Shown here one piece after another: positions 8,364 to 16,243 of a stretch of 64,000 bases of DNA. The translations under genes were made by a program, and so were the position numbers. Numbering within the stretch: the first letter of the stretch is position 1; every line of letters starts with the position of its first letter. The stretch comes from an uncultured Aquimarina sp. (GTDB lineage: Bacteria; Bacteroidota; Bacteroidia; Flavobacteriales; Flavobacteriaceae): positions 124,001-188,000 of the forward strand of contig CANMTP010000007.1 of NCBI GenBank assembly GCA_947500845.1, written 5' to 3'. Under the pieces are notes generated by a model. It did not search any database. It was not told the DNA's origin and saw only the letters and a list, made by a program, of their open reading frames with translations.

Positions 8364-8594
8364 TTACGGCTCACCCAACCGCTCAAATAAAAAGCGCACC
8401 ACTTCTGGTCTAAGCAGTTTGGTGCTTTTTTTATAACCAAATTGTTTTAGCTCTTCCAGATATGTATGGATCCAGGAAGAAAAAGTCTTCGTACAAACAT
8501 TATATAATTTGGCTAGTTCATATTTGTAGTATGCTTTAATCTTAACCGGTTGCTCTCCTTCAAAGTAGACAGGTTGTAGTTTAGTCTCTTTCAT
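8364..8594 (-). CDS. small HTH protein, last gene of the virion-like operon
   Basis: This 76-residue protein starts at the ATG at 8594 (MKETKLQPVYF), which overlaps the end of the previous gene by 14 bp; a longer upstream start would overlap that gene much further. The segment KYELAKLYNVCTKTFSSWI is a helix-turn-helix, and KSTKLLRPEVVRFLFERLG a second conserved part. The same two-part layout occurs in the 56-residue gene at 17823-17993 at the other end of the operon. It resembles small DUF4248-type or MerR-like DNA-binding proteins of Bacteroidota mobile elements. A regulatory role is inference. Confidence 0.65.
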   Translation of the reverse strand: MKETKLQPVYFEGEQPVKIKAYYKYELAKLYNVCTKTFSSWIHTYLEELKQFGYKKSTKLLRPEVVRFLFERLGEP

Positions 8595-8778
8595 GATTAC
8601 GAATTCTTTCAACTCTATCTTCAGAAATAAGTTCTTCTCCAACAACACTTCCCAAAAAACCTCCAATCAAGATAAAAGGATAAGTTTCTTTTGGAGTATA
8701 TTTTTTGGCGATAATAAACCCCAACATACTACCAACAAGAGCCAAGCCTGCTTTCTTTGTGTTTTTTGATAGTTTCAT
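8581..8778 (-). CDS. small two-helix membrane protein (holin-like size)
   Basis: This 65-residue protein starts at the ATG at 8778 (MKLSKNTKKAG), directly after the stop of the preceding gene; the longer frame to 8835 would overlap it. Two hydrophobic helices (GLALVGSMLGFIIA and YPFILIGGFLGSVVG) are separated by a short charged loop, and the ends are charged. Size and topology would suit a holin or a small virion membrane protein, but no family is recognised. It sits directly downstream of the L,D-transpeptidase-like gene, a position that fits a lysis cassette. That function is inference. Confidence 0.6.
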   Translation of the reverse strand: MKLSKNTKKAGLALVGSMLGFIIAKKYTPKETYPFILIGGFLGSVVGEELISEDRVERIRNHERD

Positions 8779-8780
8779 CT

Positions 8781-9440
8781 TTAATTCATTCGATTCATTA
8801 TTAATAACCCTCCTGCGGCTGCCATCGATCCCCAAGCTATGTTACGTAACCTTCTTCTGCGCTCGTCTCTAAAATCTACCAGGGTTACCGTGAAAGAATT
8901 TCCATAACGCTGTTGATGTTCCTTTGCAATATTCATAAAACGATTAAAGTCTTCAGCATTGGCAAACACCAAACACCCTGCAGAGAAATCATCAATCACT
9001 TTGGTGGTTCCTTGTTTTCTGGCTCTATGAATATTGATTCCAAACCTTCCAGTATCCTTTATTCCAGATTCAAACCATTTAAACAATCCTTTACGCTCAT
9101 AATTCCTAATAATAGTCACAGGTGTCTTTTGTATGAGTGCTGGATATATCCCTCGATGTAAGCCCATACTATACGCATTTATGTATTGCCCTTTTTTTAG
9201 AAATGCTGTTCCTTGGGGATGTATTTGGTTTTCTAACCAGTACTGTCCGGGGTCTGTGGTGGCTTTAAAGATATGGTACACCCATTTTCCATATTCGTTG
9301 GTATAGAATACGTGTATCTCATCATCAAATTGGTTGCTTCGAACAAACCGACTTCTATAACCAACAATATTGAGTTTGAAAGGCTCTTTGTACACTTCAT
9401 ATCCCTTACTTCTTAAAATCTGTAAGCTCTTAGTTAGCAT
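8781..9440 (-). CDS. L,D-transpeptidase-like or murein-active protein
   Basis: This 219-residue protein has the sequence FGINIHRA about 20 residues before FSAGCLVFAN. This H...SxGC arrangement is the active-site pattern of YkuD-type L,D-transpeptidases, with Cys as nucleophile. A hydrophobic, glycine-rich segment near the C-terminus (IAWGSMAAAGGLLIM) follows a highly basic stretch (RDERRRRLRN) and could anchor it. The next gene upstream encodes a peptidoglycan-binding-domain membrane protein, 3 bp away. Together they look like cell-wall penetration or lysis functions of a virus-like element. The exact family is uncertain, and an endopeptidase activity is possible. Confidence 0.6.
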   Translation of the reverse strand: MLTKSLQILRSKGYEVYKEPFKLNIVGYRSRFVRSNQFDDEIHVFYTNEYGKWVYHIFKATTDPGQYWLENQIHPQGTAFLKKGQYINAYSMGLHRGIYPALIQKTPVTIIRNYERKGLFKWFESGIKDTGRFGINIHRARKQGTTKVIDDFSAGCLVFANAEDFNRFMNIAKEHQQRYGNSFTVTLVDFRDERRRRLRNIAWGSMAAAGGLLIMNRMN

Positions 9441-9443
9441 TCC

Positions 9444-10442
9444 TTAAATTGTGCTTAAGTTTTGCGTTGGAGCAAATACAGTTTCTCCAGACTGTGTTAG
9501 GATTCTGGTGACTCCATTCTGCATTCCAGTAATATACCCTACAACTGTATTCGGAAATACTTCGGGTACAATAAATGTCCCATCTTCTGATCTTAGTATC
9601 GTTGGCTTTTGAGCAATCGCCAGATTCCATTCTTGCTCTATTTGATCCTGGAGATAATCAAAGTCTTCCATACCATTAAGACCTGGTATAAACCATACAC
9701 CACGAGCATTTTGTTTTAATCCCATTCTCTTAAATTCTGCTCTGATCTTTACCTTTTCCAGCTCTTTTCTTTTAAAGGCTACGCTAAGTAGAGCATTGAC
9801 TAATGAAGTAACTCTAGTCCCCAAGATCCTTATATTTTGAAAAAAAGTACTTACCTGTCGATATTGGTCTACATTGGATATGTTTTTGAGCCCATTAATA
9901 ACGCCAAATAAGTTTTGCTTGTTTGCTGATCCAATAATTTCATTCGCAGTCCTACCCGGATTAAAACCCGATGCGTTTCCTTGTTTTCCAACCAGAGCAG
10001 TAAACTTGCTTTGCGATACTACCGATGGGTATCCTGCAGCTCGTAAAGCTCGTTCTGTTCCTCTACCAAATATTCCATCGGGTTGCCCTCTTCTAAGACT
10101 TGTCTCTTTTATGATCAAAGCAGCTTGTCCTCCTTTGGCTAGTAATGCTTTTTGCATCATTTGAACCAAGGATCCTCTTGCTCCTCTTTTTAATGGAAAA
10201 CTATTGGAAGATACCACCGGAAGTATTGGAGTGGTAACAATATCTCTGGGGTTAAGCGTAGTTATTGGTTCTTGAATACTCCTTTTATTGGCAATGCGAT
10301 TTCTAAAGAAGTTATACGCCAGATATCCTCCTCCAAGCATTGCTGCAATACCAAGGCCATACATCATGTATTTCTTTTGAGAATCCGATTTCTTTGTGTT
10401 TTTCTTTTTTGTTTGTCGCACCCCGACTGTTCGTGTTTTCAT
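9444..10442 (-). CDS. membrane protein with peptidoglycan-binding domain
   Basis: This 332-residue protein has a Lys-rich N-terminus (KKKNTKKSDSQKK), one transmembrane helix at about 26-46 (YMMYGLGIAAMLGGGYLAY), and a peptidoglycan-binding-type domain at about 83-150. The domain is recognised from LKRGARGSLVQMMQKALL, then GQPDGIFGRGTERALRAAG. The C-terminal half is unassigned. The layout (basic tail, single helix, wall-binding domain) fits a virion membrane protein or a wall anchor. It is followed 3 bp later by the L,D-transpeptidase-like gene and preceded 3 bp earlier by the annexin-like gene. Confidence 0.7.
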   Translation of the reverse strand: MKTRTVGVRQTKKKNTKKSDSQKKYMMYGLGIAAMLGGGYLAYNFFRNRIANKRSIQEPITTLNPRDIVTTPILPVVSSNSFPLKRGARGSLVQMMQKALLAKGGQAALIIKETSLRRGQPDGIFGRGTERALRAAGYPSVVSQSKFTALVGKQGNASGFNPGRTANEIIGSANKQNLFGVINGLKNISNVDQYRQVSTFFQNIRILGTRVTSLVNALLSVAFKRKELEKVKIRAEFKRMGLKQNARGVWFIPGLNGMEDFDYLQDQIEQEWNLAIAQKPTILRSEDGTFIVPEVFPNTVVGYITGMQNGVTRILTQSGETVFAPTQNLSTI

Positions 10443-10445
10443 GGT

Positions 10446-10871
10446 TTACGTTTTTGAGTTGATAATCTCCAGAGCAATCAAGTATTCTTGAGTTGTCATT
10501 TCATTTTTCAAATCGGCAGAAAGATTGCTGTTATATAAGTCTTTGTAGGCTCTAAGCACCTTTCGCATCAATGAGGTAGAAGGGATCTGTTCCAATATGC
10601 GATATACCATCTCCTCATCAGTACCCCATCCAAAGGCATTATCATTTTCAAAGGCCATTTTAAGTTGTGTAGCATAGCTGGCAGGATTGCCTTCATTCAA
10701 AGCCAGACGTTCCCGATTGTTCCGTTTGAATGTTCTCACTAAAGCTCGCACTCCAAAAAAAGCACCCAAACCCAATCCGGCTGTCAACAACACCGTGGTG
10801 ACTTTAGAATTAACCTTTAATTTTGGTTTACTTTTTATTGCTTGCACTGCTAGTGCTGCTGGTAGTGCCAT
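10446..10871 (-). CDS. membrane protein with an annexin-repeat-like domain
   Basis: From the ATG at 10871 (MALPAALAVQAIKSK) the product is 141 residues; an ATG at 10919 would overlap the previous gene by 47 bp. One transmembrane helix (TTVLLTAGLGLGAFFGVRAL) precedes a helical domain. In that domain ATQLKMAF, then GWGTDEEMVYRILEQI, then LRAYKDLYNSNLSADLKNEM follow the annexin repeat plan, including GxGTDE and the Y-x2-LY-x3-L-x2-DL block. Annexin repeats bind membranes, usually with calcium; bacterial examples are rare. The match is by eye and covers only one repeat, whereas eukaryotic annexins have four. The function is unknown. Confidence 0.6.
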   Translation of the reverse strand: MALPAALAVQAIKSKPKLKVNSKVTTVLLTAGLGLGAFFGVRALVRTFKRNNRERLALNEGNPASYATQLKMAFENDNAFGWGTDEEMVYRILEQIPSTSLMRKVLRAYKDLYNSNLSADLKNEMTTQEYLIALEIINSKT

Positions 10872-10872
10872 C

Positions 10873-11055
10873 TTATTTTTTATTGACTTGAATTTTGACC
10901 AGGTTTCGGATAAAGGCATCCTTTAAGAATAATTGTTCCATGTGGATGATTCCTTTGGCACCAAAATGTTTATTCATGGTTTCAAAGGCTTTTTTAACCT
11001 GATGTGCTTCTGTTTTATCCGTTACTTTTAGTCCTATCGTGATTTGTGCTTCCAT
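10873..11055 (-). CDS. small unrecognised protein
   Basis: This 60-residue protein begins MEAQITIGLKVTDKTEAHQV and is predicted as a compact alpha/beta fold (beta strand, helix KKAFETMNKHFG, strand GIIHMEQLFL). It has no membrane segment. The gene is 5 bp downstream of the coiled-coil gene and abuts the start of the annexin-like gene, so it is clearly part of the operon. Its spacing and coupling support its being real despite its length. No family is recognised. Confidence 0.6.
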   Translation of the reverse strand: MEAQITIGLKVTDKTEAHQVKKAFETMNKHFGAKGIIHMEQLFLKDAFIRNLVKIQVNKK

Positions 11056-11060
11056 AATTA

Positions 11061-11930
11061 CTATTCTATTTGGTCATTATTTGCTGTTGTTTCTGAAGTA
11101 AGGTTTGAATGGTGTTTTGCTTCTGTGCTTTGTTTAAGCTGATTCAGGTAGTACTCTATTTTTTGGATTAGTTGAGTATCCTCTTTGATTTGTTCTCCTA
11201 ACTCCATCATGAGTTGTACGACTTGCTCAAATTGTTCTTCCGTAAACACCCCTTGGAGGTAATTTAGAATTTGTAAGAGGTGATTTTGCTCTTCGTGTAC
11301 ATTTTCATCTGCTCCAGTATGGTTAAGACCCAGTCTTCCCAGAGTACCTGCAATTCCTTTCATTTGATTGGGGTACTGTTTGGCTAATCCAGAAATCGCT
11401 CCGGGAAGAAGGGCCTTACCTAATTCAACCAATCCTAATTTCTTAACCAGGGCTTCTATTTCTTCTTGTTTGGCTTCCATTTCTTTTTTGGACTCATGGA
11501 GGTTTTTTTGTAATTGTTCTATCTTTTTATTACTTGTTGCAAAGGAGTCTTTGAGTCTTTCAAAATCTCTTTTTTGCAATTCTTCCTGAAGCATCGTATG
11601 TACTTTGTGATGTACTCCATTTAAGGTGTCCTGATTGTTTCGGCTCACCTCTTCCAGTTTTTCCTGCAGCTTCCTGTTTTCTATTGCTAATCGTTGTATA
11701 GTAAGTTGATCTTCCACTACACTGGTGTTAGAATTTTTTTCGCTTACGACAGGTAAAGTTCTTACTGCATTATTTTCGAGGGGAGCTTTTAATACCTCCA
11801 ACTTTGATTGTCCTTGTTCCATCTTATATTTCACATAAGCACTTTCGCTCGTAAAGCCAAGTCTCTCCATTTCGTCATATTGCATATCGTTCAGGCGAAC
11901 GGATCCGGGTTTTCTATTCCTTGCTTCCAT
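11061..11930 (-). CDS. long coiled-coil protein of the virion-like operon
   Basis: This 289-residue protein starts at the ATG at 11930. The N-terminus (NRKPGSVRLNDMQYDEMERLGF) resembles a small DNA-binding or ribbon-helix segment. About 80-165 is a strong coiled coil rich in E, K and Q, followed by a short hydrophobic patch (LGKALLPGAISGLA) and a second helical region with LLQILNYLQGVFTEEQFEQV. It overlaps the preceding gene by 17 bp, indicating translational coupling. It may be a scaffold or spike-type protein, but this is inference; no family is recognised. Confidence 0.65.
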   Translation of the reverse strand: MEARNRKPGSVRLNDMQYDEMERLGFTSESAYVKYKMEQGQSKLEVLKAPLENNAVRTLPVVSEKNSNTSVVEDQLTIQRLAIENRKLQEKLEEVSRNNQDTLNGVHHKVHTMLQEELQKRDFERLKDSFATSNKKIEQLQKNLHESKKEMEAKQEEIEALVKKLGLVELGKALLPGAISGLAKQYPNQMKGIAGTLGRLGLNHTGADENVHEEQNHLLQILNYLQGVFTEEQFEQVVQLMMELGEQIKEDTQLIQKIEYYLNQLKQSTEAKHHSNLTSETTANNDQIE

Positions 11931-12249
11931 CACTTTTGGTTTTTAAAATCACTTGTAAAAAGCGAATCGTACTTTGCTCATCTCTCGAATTCATAATCTC
12001 AATACGGTCTGCATGTTCATGTGAGTTTTCTACAATCCCTTGAGTGTGCCAATTCTCGTAGCGCCCATAATCTGATTTTACAATCAGCCCCCATGCGATA
12101 TAGGTAATCAGCCATAGTTCATTATTGGCCTGAAACTTTAGCACTCCTTTGCCAGGAAGCACAAACTCCCGATACACAATTCTGTAATTGTCATACCCTC
12201 TTTCTTTGGCTCTTCGGTCTGCGTATTGCAATGCAAATTCCTCTCTCAT
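11914..12249 (-). CDS. unrecognised small protein
   Basis: From the ATG at 12249 this is a 111-residue protein (MREEFALQYADRRAKERGYD) with a mixed alpha/beta pattern and several Trp and Tyr residues (NNELWLITYIAWGLIV). It has no signal peptide. The C-terminal TIRFLQVILKTKSDG runs into the start of the coiled-coil gene with an overlap of 17 bp. It belongs to the same leftward operon. I see no catalytic motif and do not recognise a family. Confidence 0.6.
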   Translation of the reverse strand: MREEFALQYADRRAKERGYDNYRIVYREFVLPGKGVLKFQANNELWLITYIAWGLIVKSDYGRYENWHTQGIVENSHEHADRIEIMNSRDEQSTIRFLQVILKTKSDGSKE

Positions 12250-12333
12250 CACGTATAGCGTATTTTAGTATCTCACACGCATAGCATGATTTTTATCACA
12301 CTCATATGTGAGTTATCTTATTAAACATTCATT

Positions 12334-12621
12334 TTAAATGCTCATTATGGGCTCTTCGACAAGGAGCCATACGGTGACTTCATAAGGATACTGTGCTTTT
12401 CCATCATCTTCAAAGGTTCCCGTGATGTAATCCATGGAACCGGATTCATCGACAGGGGTGATGGTAAAAGTTTCGTTCTCTTTATGAATTGGATTTATAA
12501 AAGCTTCTGTTAACGTCTTGCTTTCTATTTCTGAAAACATATCCTCAAATCGAATGTGTATTTCCTTATAAAATACACCTAGTTTTTGAAAAAGGGATAA
12601 CGTTCCTAATATCATGTTCAT
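12334..12621 (-). CDS. small beta-rich protein
   Basis: This 95-residue protein (MNMILGTLSLFQKLGVFYKE) has alternating hydrophobic strands and ends YEVTVWLLVEEPIMSI. It starts 6 bp after the preceding gene of the operon stops. The beta pattern and position beside two other beta-rich genes suit a minor capsid or vertex protein, but no family is recognised. The 82-bp gap downstream of it is the largest inside this part of the operon. Confidence 0.55.
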   Translation of the reverse strand: MNMILGTLSLFQKLGVFYKEIHIRFEDMFSEIESKTLTEAFINPIHKENETFTITPVDESGSMDYITGTFEDDGKAQYPYEVTVWLLVEEPIMSI

Positions 12622-12627
12622 TCTGTT

Positions 12628-13149
12628 TTAATCTGGTGGAAAAAAAGTGATACGTAACTGGCCTTCTGGTGGTAACTGGCCACTCCACAGGTAATATTTG
12701 CCAGGATTGCATTGCCCTTCTTGTTTAAATGCTACTGTAACGGGGTCTTCAAGCGCTATAAAAAAACCATTCTCTATAATTACAGGCAAGCGATCTACAA
12801 TGGGATGTACATAATACCACCAACGATTTGGAGAAGGATTCAATACTACATCAGGGGGAAAGTTCTCAGCATAAAAAACACCATCGTTTAAACCTAAAAA
12901 ACTTGTGTCAGTTATTTCTGAATCTGATATACCGGCATAATATTTTGAAGGTACGTCTTGGTCTGCACAAGCATGGGCTTTTGAACAAGTCAACAACCCA
13001 ATAACTTTATTGGTAGTAAAAGGAAGTTTGGCCGCTGCGTTTACAAACTGGTTTTCCCTAGTGATTTTAAATTGTATTGGGACAAACTTCCTCCGGACTA
13101 TAACACCTTTACTGCCTTGTTTATTGCTTAACTGAATTTTACATTTCAT
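12628..13149 (-). CDS. beta-rich protein, candidate capsid or vertex protein
   Basis: From the ATG at 13149 this is a 173-residue protein (MKCKIQLSNKQGSKGVIVRR). It is dominated by short beta strands and loops rich in Pro and Trp (SPNRWWYYVHPIVDRLPVII, GQLRITFFPPD), with four Cys in the chain. There is no signal peptide or membrane segment, which argues against an exported adhesin. It follows the 130-residue beta protein by about 20 bp. I infer a jelly-roll-like virion protein; sequence alone does not establish it. Confidence 0.55.
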   Translation of the reverse strand: MKCKIQLSNKQGSKGVIVRRKFVPIQFKITRENQFVNAAAKLPFTTNKVIGLLTCSKAHACADQDVPSKYYAGISDSEITDTSFLGLNDGVFYAENFPPDVVLNPSPNRWWYYVHPIVDRLPVIIENGFFIALEDPVTVAFKQEGQCNPGKYYLWSGQLPPEGQLRITFFPPD

Positions 13150-13169
13150 CTTCAAAGGTTTTATTCCTA

Positions 13170-13562
13170 TTATAGGTTTTCATCAATAAGGATAATAAGA
13201 CTGACTGTATATCCAGCACCAAAGGCCACAGCTGAGTGATCGGTATCCTCAAAACGCACTTTTACAGAAAGATCCCCTGGTAGCACATCTCCCAAATCAA
13301 AGAACCGTTCCCTGGGAGCTACACTGACTGAGGATACCAAAATTTTACTATCAAAACCATCAGGGAAGATTTCTTCACCACCAATCTCAATTCTTTGACT
13401 TCCCCGATAATAAAGCTTATCGGGATAATCCGAGATCAACTGAAGCCCTTTCACTATTTTGGTGTGTTTTGGAAGTTCCAGATTGTCTATCGTAATCAGT
13501 TTATTGGCTTCACTAACAGTAAAAGGAAATGCCACTCGGGTTTCTTTGACTTTTCGTTCCAT
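13170..13562 (-). CDS. beta-sandwich protein, candidate single jelly-roll
   Basis: This 130-residue protein has about eight predicted strands (FPFTVSEANKLITIDNL, KIVKGLQLIS, RIEIGGEEIFP, KILVSSVSV, LSVKVRFEDT, AGYTVSLIILID) and almost no helix, consistent with a jelly-roll. It starts 11 bp after the neighbouring 210-residue gene ends, so the two are translated together. Non-tailed bacterial viruses build capsids from such folds. The fold is inferred from strand pattern only. Confidence 0.55.
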   Translation of the reverse strand: MERKVKETRVAFPFTVSEANKLITIDNLELPKHTKIVKGLQLISDYPDKLYYRGSQRIEIGGEEIFPDGFDSKILVSSVSVAPRERFFDLGDVLPGDLSVKVRFEDTDHSAVAFGAGYTVSLIILIDENL

Positions 13563-13573
13563 ACTCTGATTCT

Positions 13574-14206
13574 TTATGCTGGGATGGTTACGGTTCCTGC
13601 CAAGACTACTTTGACCAGAGATTTCTCTGGGGCATCATCACCCAGTTCGATATTGAATTCAAACTCCTCATCATCACGAATAAATCGTGGGCTTTCCAGA
13701 TGATAGGTGCCTAAATTGGTCATGAGGTTATTATCTGTAACAAATTCCTGCATTGGGCGCTCATCGATAATGGTTTTTTTGTTAGCCACCAATGAGAATA
13801 CCCCATTCTGTAATCCCGCTACTTTTTTGATACTATCAAAGTTGGTTTGCTTGATTACCTTTTTTAATTGTGAATCACTATCCGGAAGATCACCTTCGAT
13901 TTCTGCAGCTAGTAAGATGATACGATTACATAAGAACAATCGATCTTTTTGCAGTTTGGATTGGGTAACATTGGTAATCCCAATCTCCTTGGCATCCTGA
14001 GTTTCGAACATATCAATATTGGCACGATTGCCTGCAAATTTGATCGCATAATAGGCTGCATCTGCAAGTTGTAATCTTCCTTCCCGGATATCCATGGCTA
14101 CCTTGACCATTGCGGGATCGTGTTTTTTGGCCTGATCTCTTAAGGAGATATGCGCATTGACAATTTCTAAGAATTGTGATCTTGAACTTTTTATCATTGT
14201 TTTCAT
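13574..14206 (-). CDS. candidate major virion protein
   Basis: This 210-residue protein has an N-terminal helical domain (about 1-110) and a beta-rich C-terminal domain (LGTYHLESPRFIRDDEEFEF, then IELGDDAPEKSLVKVVLAGT). The C-terminal part, with a GxYxLxxPR segment followed by an EFxFxIEL strand and a closing VKVVLAGTVTIP strand, resembles what is typical of viral jelly-roll proteins. It is central in the operon, and the following two genes are also beta-rich. I do not recognise a named family; capsid function is inference from fold pattern and context. Confidence 0.5.
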   Translation of the reverse strand: MKTMIKSSRSQFLEIVNAHISLRDQAKKHDPAMVKVAMDIREGRLQLADAAYYAIKFAGNRANIDMFETQDAKEIGITNVTQSKLQKDRLFLCNRIILLAAEIEGDLPDSDSQLKKVIKQTNFDSIKKVAGLQNGVFSLVANKKTIIDERPMQEFVTDNNLMTNLGTYHLESPRFIRDDEEFEFNIELGDDAPEKSLVKVVLAGTVTIPA

Positions 14207-14256
14207 ATTTCTAGTATTATGTATTAAGTACTGAGTATTAAGCTCCCTTATGGATG

Positions 14257-14865
14257 TTAAGCGATGGCGTTGAGTTCTGTGATATCTTCGGCACCATTCA
14301 ACTCGTCGATATCGATATTTCCAAAATCTTCATCGGCCATATCCATATCTCCATCGAACCCTTCTACAAAATCTTGTTGGATATCAGCTGTTGGAAGAGG
14401 CTCTCCAGCTTCAATCCTTTGGATAATGTCATCTACTTCGCTGGTATCAAAGTCTCCTTCATCCACTACATCAGATCCCACAAAAACTAAAGGGCGATCT
14501 TCAATATTACCCAGAGATAATTTTTGCGCCAGGGATGGAGAGAGTTTGTCCAGATACAGTTTTTTACCAACGGATTTTAAAGAAGTGACTGCTCTGTCTT
14601 TTGCTTCTTCCAGGTCATCCTTGATTCCATCAATTCCTTGTGTGGTTTGTGGATCTTGGGATTTGGACATTCCTGAAAAAGCCATGGTAGACCCTGCGGT
14701 TACGATCCAGTCTTTTTGGTAGTAGGCTCCCCCAAAAATGGTCAGCGCACCAATAATGAGGGAATGCCTGCCTACATAAGAACCGGCGACCATGCCTAGT
14801 ACTCCGGAGCTCAAGTGTTTTCCAACATCGAGTAGGCTATCTTTTACGTTTGTTTTTGTTTTCAT
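14257..14865 (-). CDS. membrane protein with acidic tail
   Basis: From the ATG at 14865 (MKTKTNVKDSLLDVGKH) this is a 202-residue protein. Two Gly-rich hydrophobic segments (SSGVLGMVAGSYVG and SLIIGALTIFGGAYY) lie near the N-terminus. The C-terminal half is strongly acidic (DMDMADEDFGNIDIDEL). The next gene upstream in the operon encodes a very basic protein, so a charge-based pairing is conceivable. No family is recognised. A role as a virion membrane protein is inference. Confidence 0.6.
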   Translation of the reverse strand: MKTKTNVKDSLLDVGKHLSSGVLGMVAGSYVGRHSLIIGALTIFGGAYYQKDWIVTAGSTMAFSGMSKSQDPQTTQGIDGIKDDLEEAKDRAVTSLKSVGKKLYLDKLSPSLAQKLSLGNIEDRPLVFVGSDVVDEGDFDTSEVDDIIQRIEAGEPLPTADIQQDFVEGFDGDMDMADEDFGNIDIDELNGAEDITELNAIA

Positions 14866-14983
14866 AATACTTAAATTCAATTTTTATAGTAATGAGATCT
14901 GGTGTTCTACGACTATTACTGTAGATTTTTGTTAATTTGAATTAGCCTTTCTTATTTGTCTAAAATCGTCTTAAAGTCTTGGT

Positions 14984-16237
14984 TTACAATATTGCCTTGG
15001 GCACCAATTTTTCCGAGACTTTTCTTTTTTTTACAGAATGCCCTTTGGTGAATCTCCCTAAAGCATCTCTCCCTTTTCCTTTCCTATTTTTAGGAATACC
15101 AGATACAGGTCTTGAAGACTTCTTTTTGTTGGATTTGACGGCTATTGCAATGGCTCCCCCAGCTACCAAAACACCGGCTCCAATTAGTAATGGAGTTTTA
15201 TTTCGCTCTACCCAACTTTTGTTATCCTGTTGAGGAACTATAGTATTTTGATTCATCGGTCTAAGTTGAGAAGTCACTGCAGGAGAAGGAACGATCCTTC
15301 TTGAAAATGGAGAGGGACGAGTTGATCTTCTTGGAGCTGGGATGCGTACCGGAGCAGGAAGTCTGGGAGTAGATTTTGGTTTGCGAAACAAGATCCTGGC
15401 TTGTCTTTTGATCTGTTTGGCTTGATTCTTTACGTTATTGGCCTGTCCGAAGATATTTCCAATCTTACTTAGTATCGCAGCCACACTTGCCACAGCTCCA
15501 CTTGCAGTAGCCATTGCCGTTCCGGTAGCCACCGCTCCTAATCCGTCTACTTCTAATTCATTATTCAAAAAGGATTCAAAAGTATCCAGATCAGATTCGA
15601 CCACAAACTTCTCGAACGGATCATTATAGATTGTAGGTTCATCATCAATACTTCCTAAACTAAATCCGCTAAGAGGCACTTTTCTATCCTTGTTTCCTTT
15701 GCCTTTCAGGATAGCTTTTTTAAGATTTTTCTTTCTTCCACCAGCGATTTCATATATTTTCTCTGCCTTGGAAACTGCTTTTCTTAACTTTTGAAACTTA
15801 CGCATATCAATTCCCATTTTCTTTGCTTGCGCTTCATTTAAATATCCAAAGCGAAGTCTTCGGGCCACTTTCATCATATCTGCCTTCATAGCCAACAGAA
15901 ACCCATTTCGAAGTAGTATCGTTGCCGGGTTTAAAAAACGATTAAAGGTTCTAACCACAGGTTTGATAACTTTTTTACCAATGTTTTTGGTGAACTTTTT
16001 CAGTCCACGCCCTATCTTTCTAAAGAAACCGTTTAGACCATCGATGACATAAATGTTCTCTTCTGCATCGGCATATAAAACGACATTACCTTCTTCATCC
16101 AGTATTTCATAAGCAATCTCTGGGGTATCCTCGATCCCTTCTAAAATATAGTTGGATTCCTGTATACCGATAGTATCTGTTATATCCATATGATCTATCC
16201 CTGCGGCATCCAAGCCATCTAATCGGTGTAATTCCAT
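14984..16237 (-). CDS. very basic membrane protein of the virion-like operon
   Basis: This 417-residue protein has an acidic N-terminus (about 1-75), then a long Lys/Arg-rich region (KIGRGLKKFTKNIGKKVIKP, RRLRFGYLNEAQAKKMGI, GGRKKNLKKAILKGKG). A Gly/Ala-rich hydrophobic stretch (GAVATGTAMATASGAVASV) and a second membrane-like segment (PLLIGAGVLVAGGAIAIAV) follow, with a basic C-terminus (KNRKGKGRDALGRFTKG). Such a layout would suit a nucleic-acid-condensing or membrane-associated virion protein. It begins 6 bp after the transglutaminase-like gene ends. No family is recognised. Confidence 0.6.
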   Translation of the reverse strand: MELHRLDGLDAAGIDHMDITDTIGIQESNYILEGIEDTPEIAYEILDEEGNVVLYADAEENIYVIDGLNGFFRKIGRGLKKFTKNIGKKVIKPVVRTFNRFLNPATILLRNGFLLAMKADMMKVARRLRFGYLNEAQAKKMGIDMRKFQKLRKAVSKAEKIYEIAGGRKKNLKKAILKGKGNKDRKVPLSGFSLGSIDDEPTIYNDPFEKFVVESDLDTFESFLNNELEVDGLGAVATGTAMATASGAVASVAAILSKIGNIFGQANNVKNQAKQIKRQARILFRKPKSTPRLPAPVRIPAPRRSTRPSPFSRRIVPSPAVTSQLRPMNQNTIVPQQDNKSWVERNKTPLLIGAGVLVAGGAIAIAVKSNKKKSSRPVSGIPKNRKGKGRDALGRFTKGHSVKKRKVSEKLVPKAIL

Positions 16238-16243
16238 TATTCT

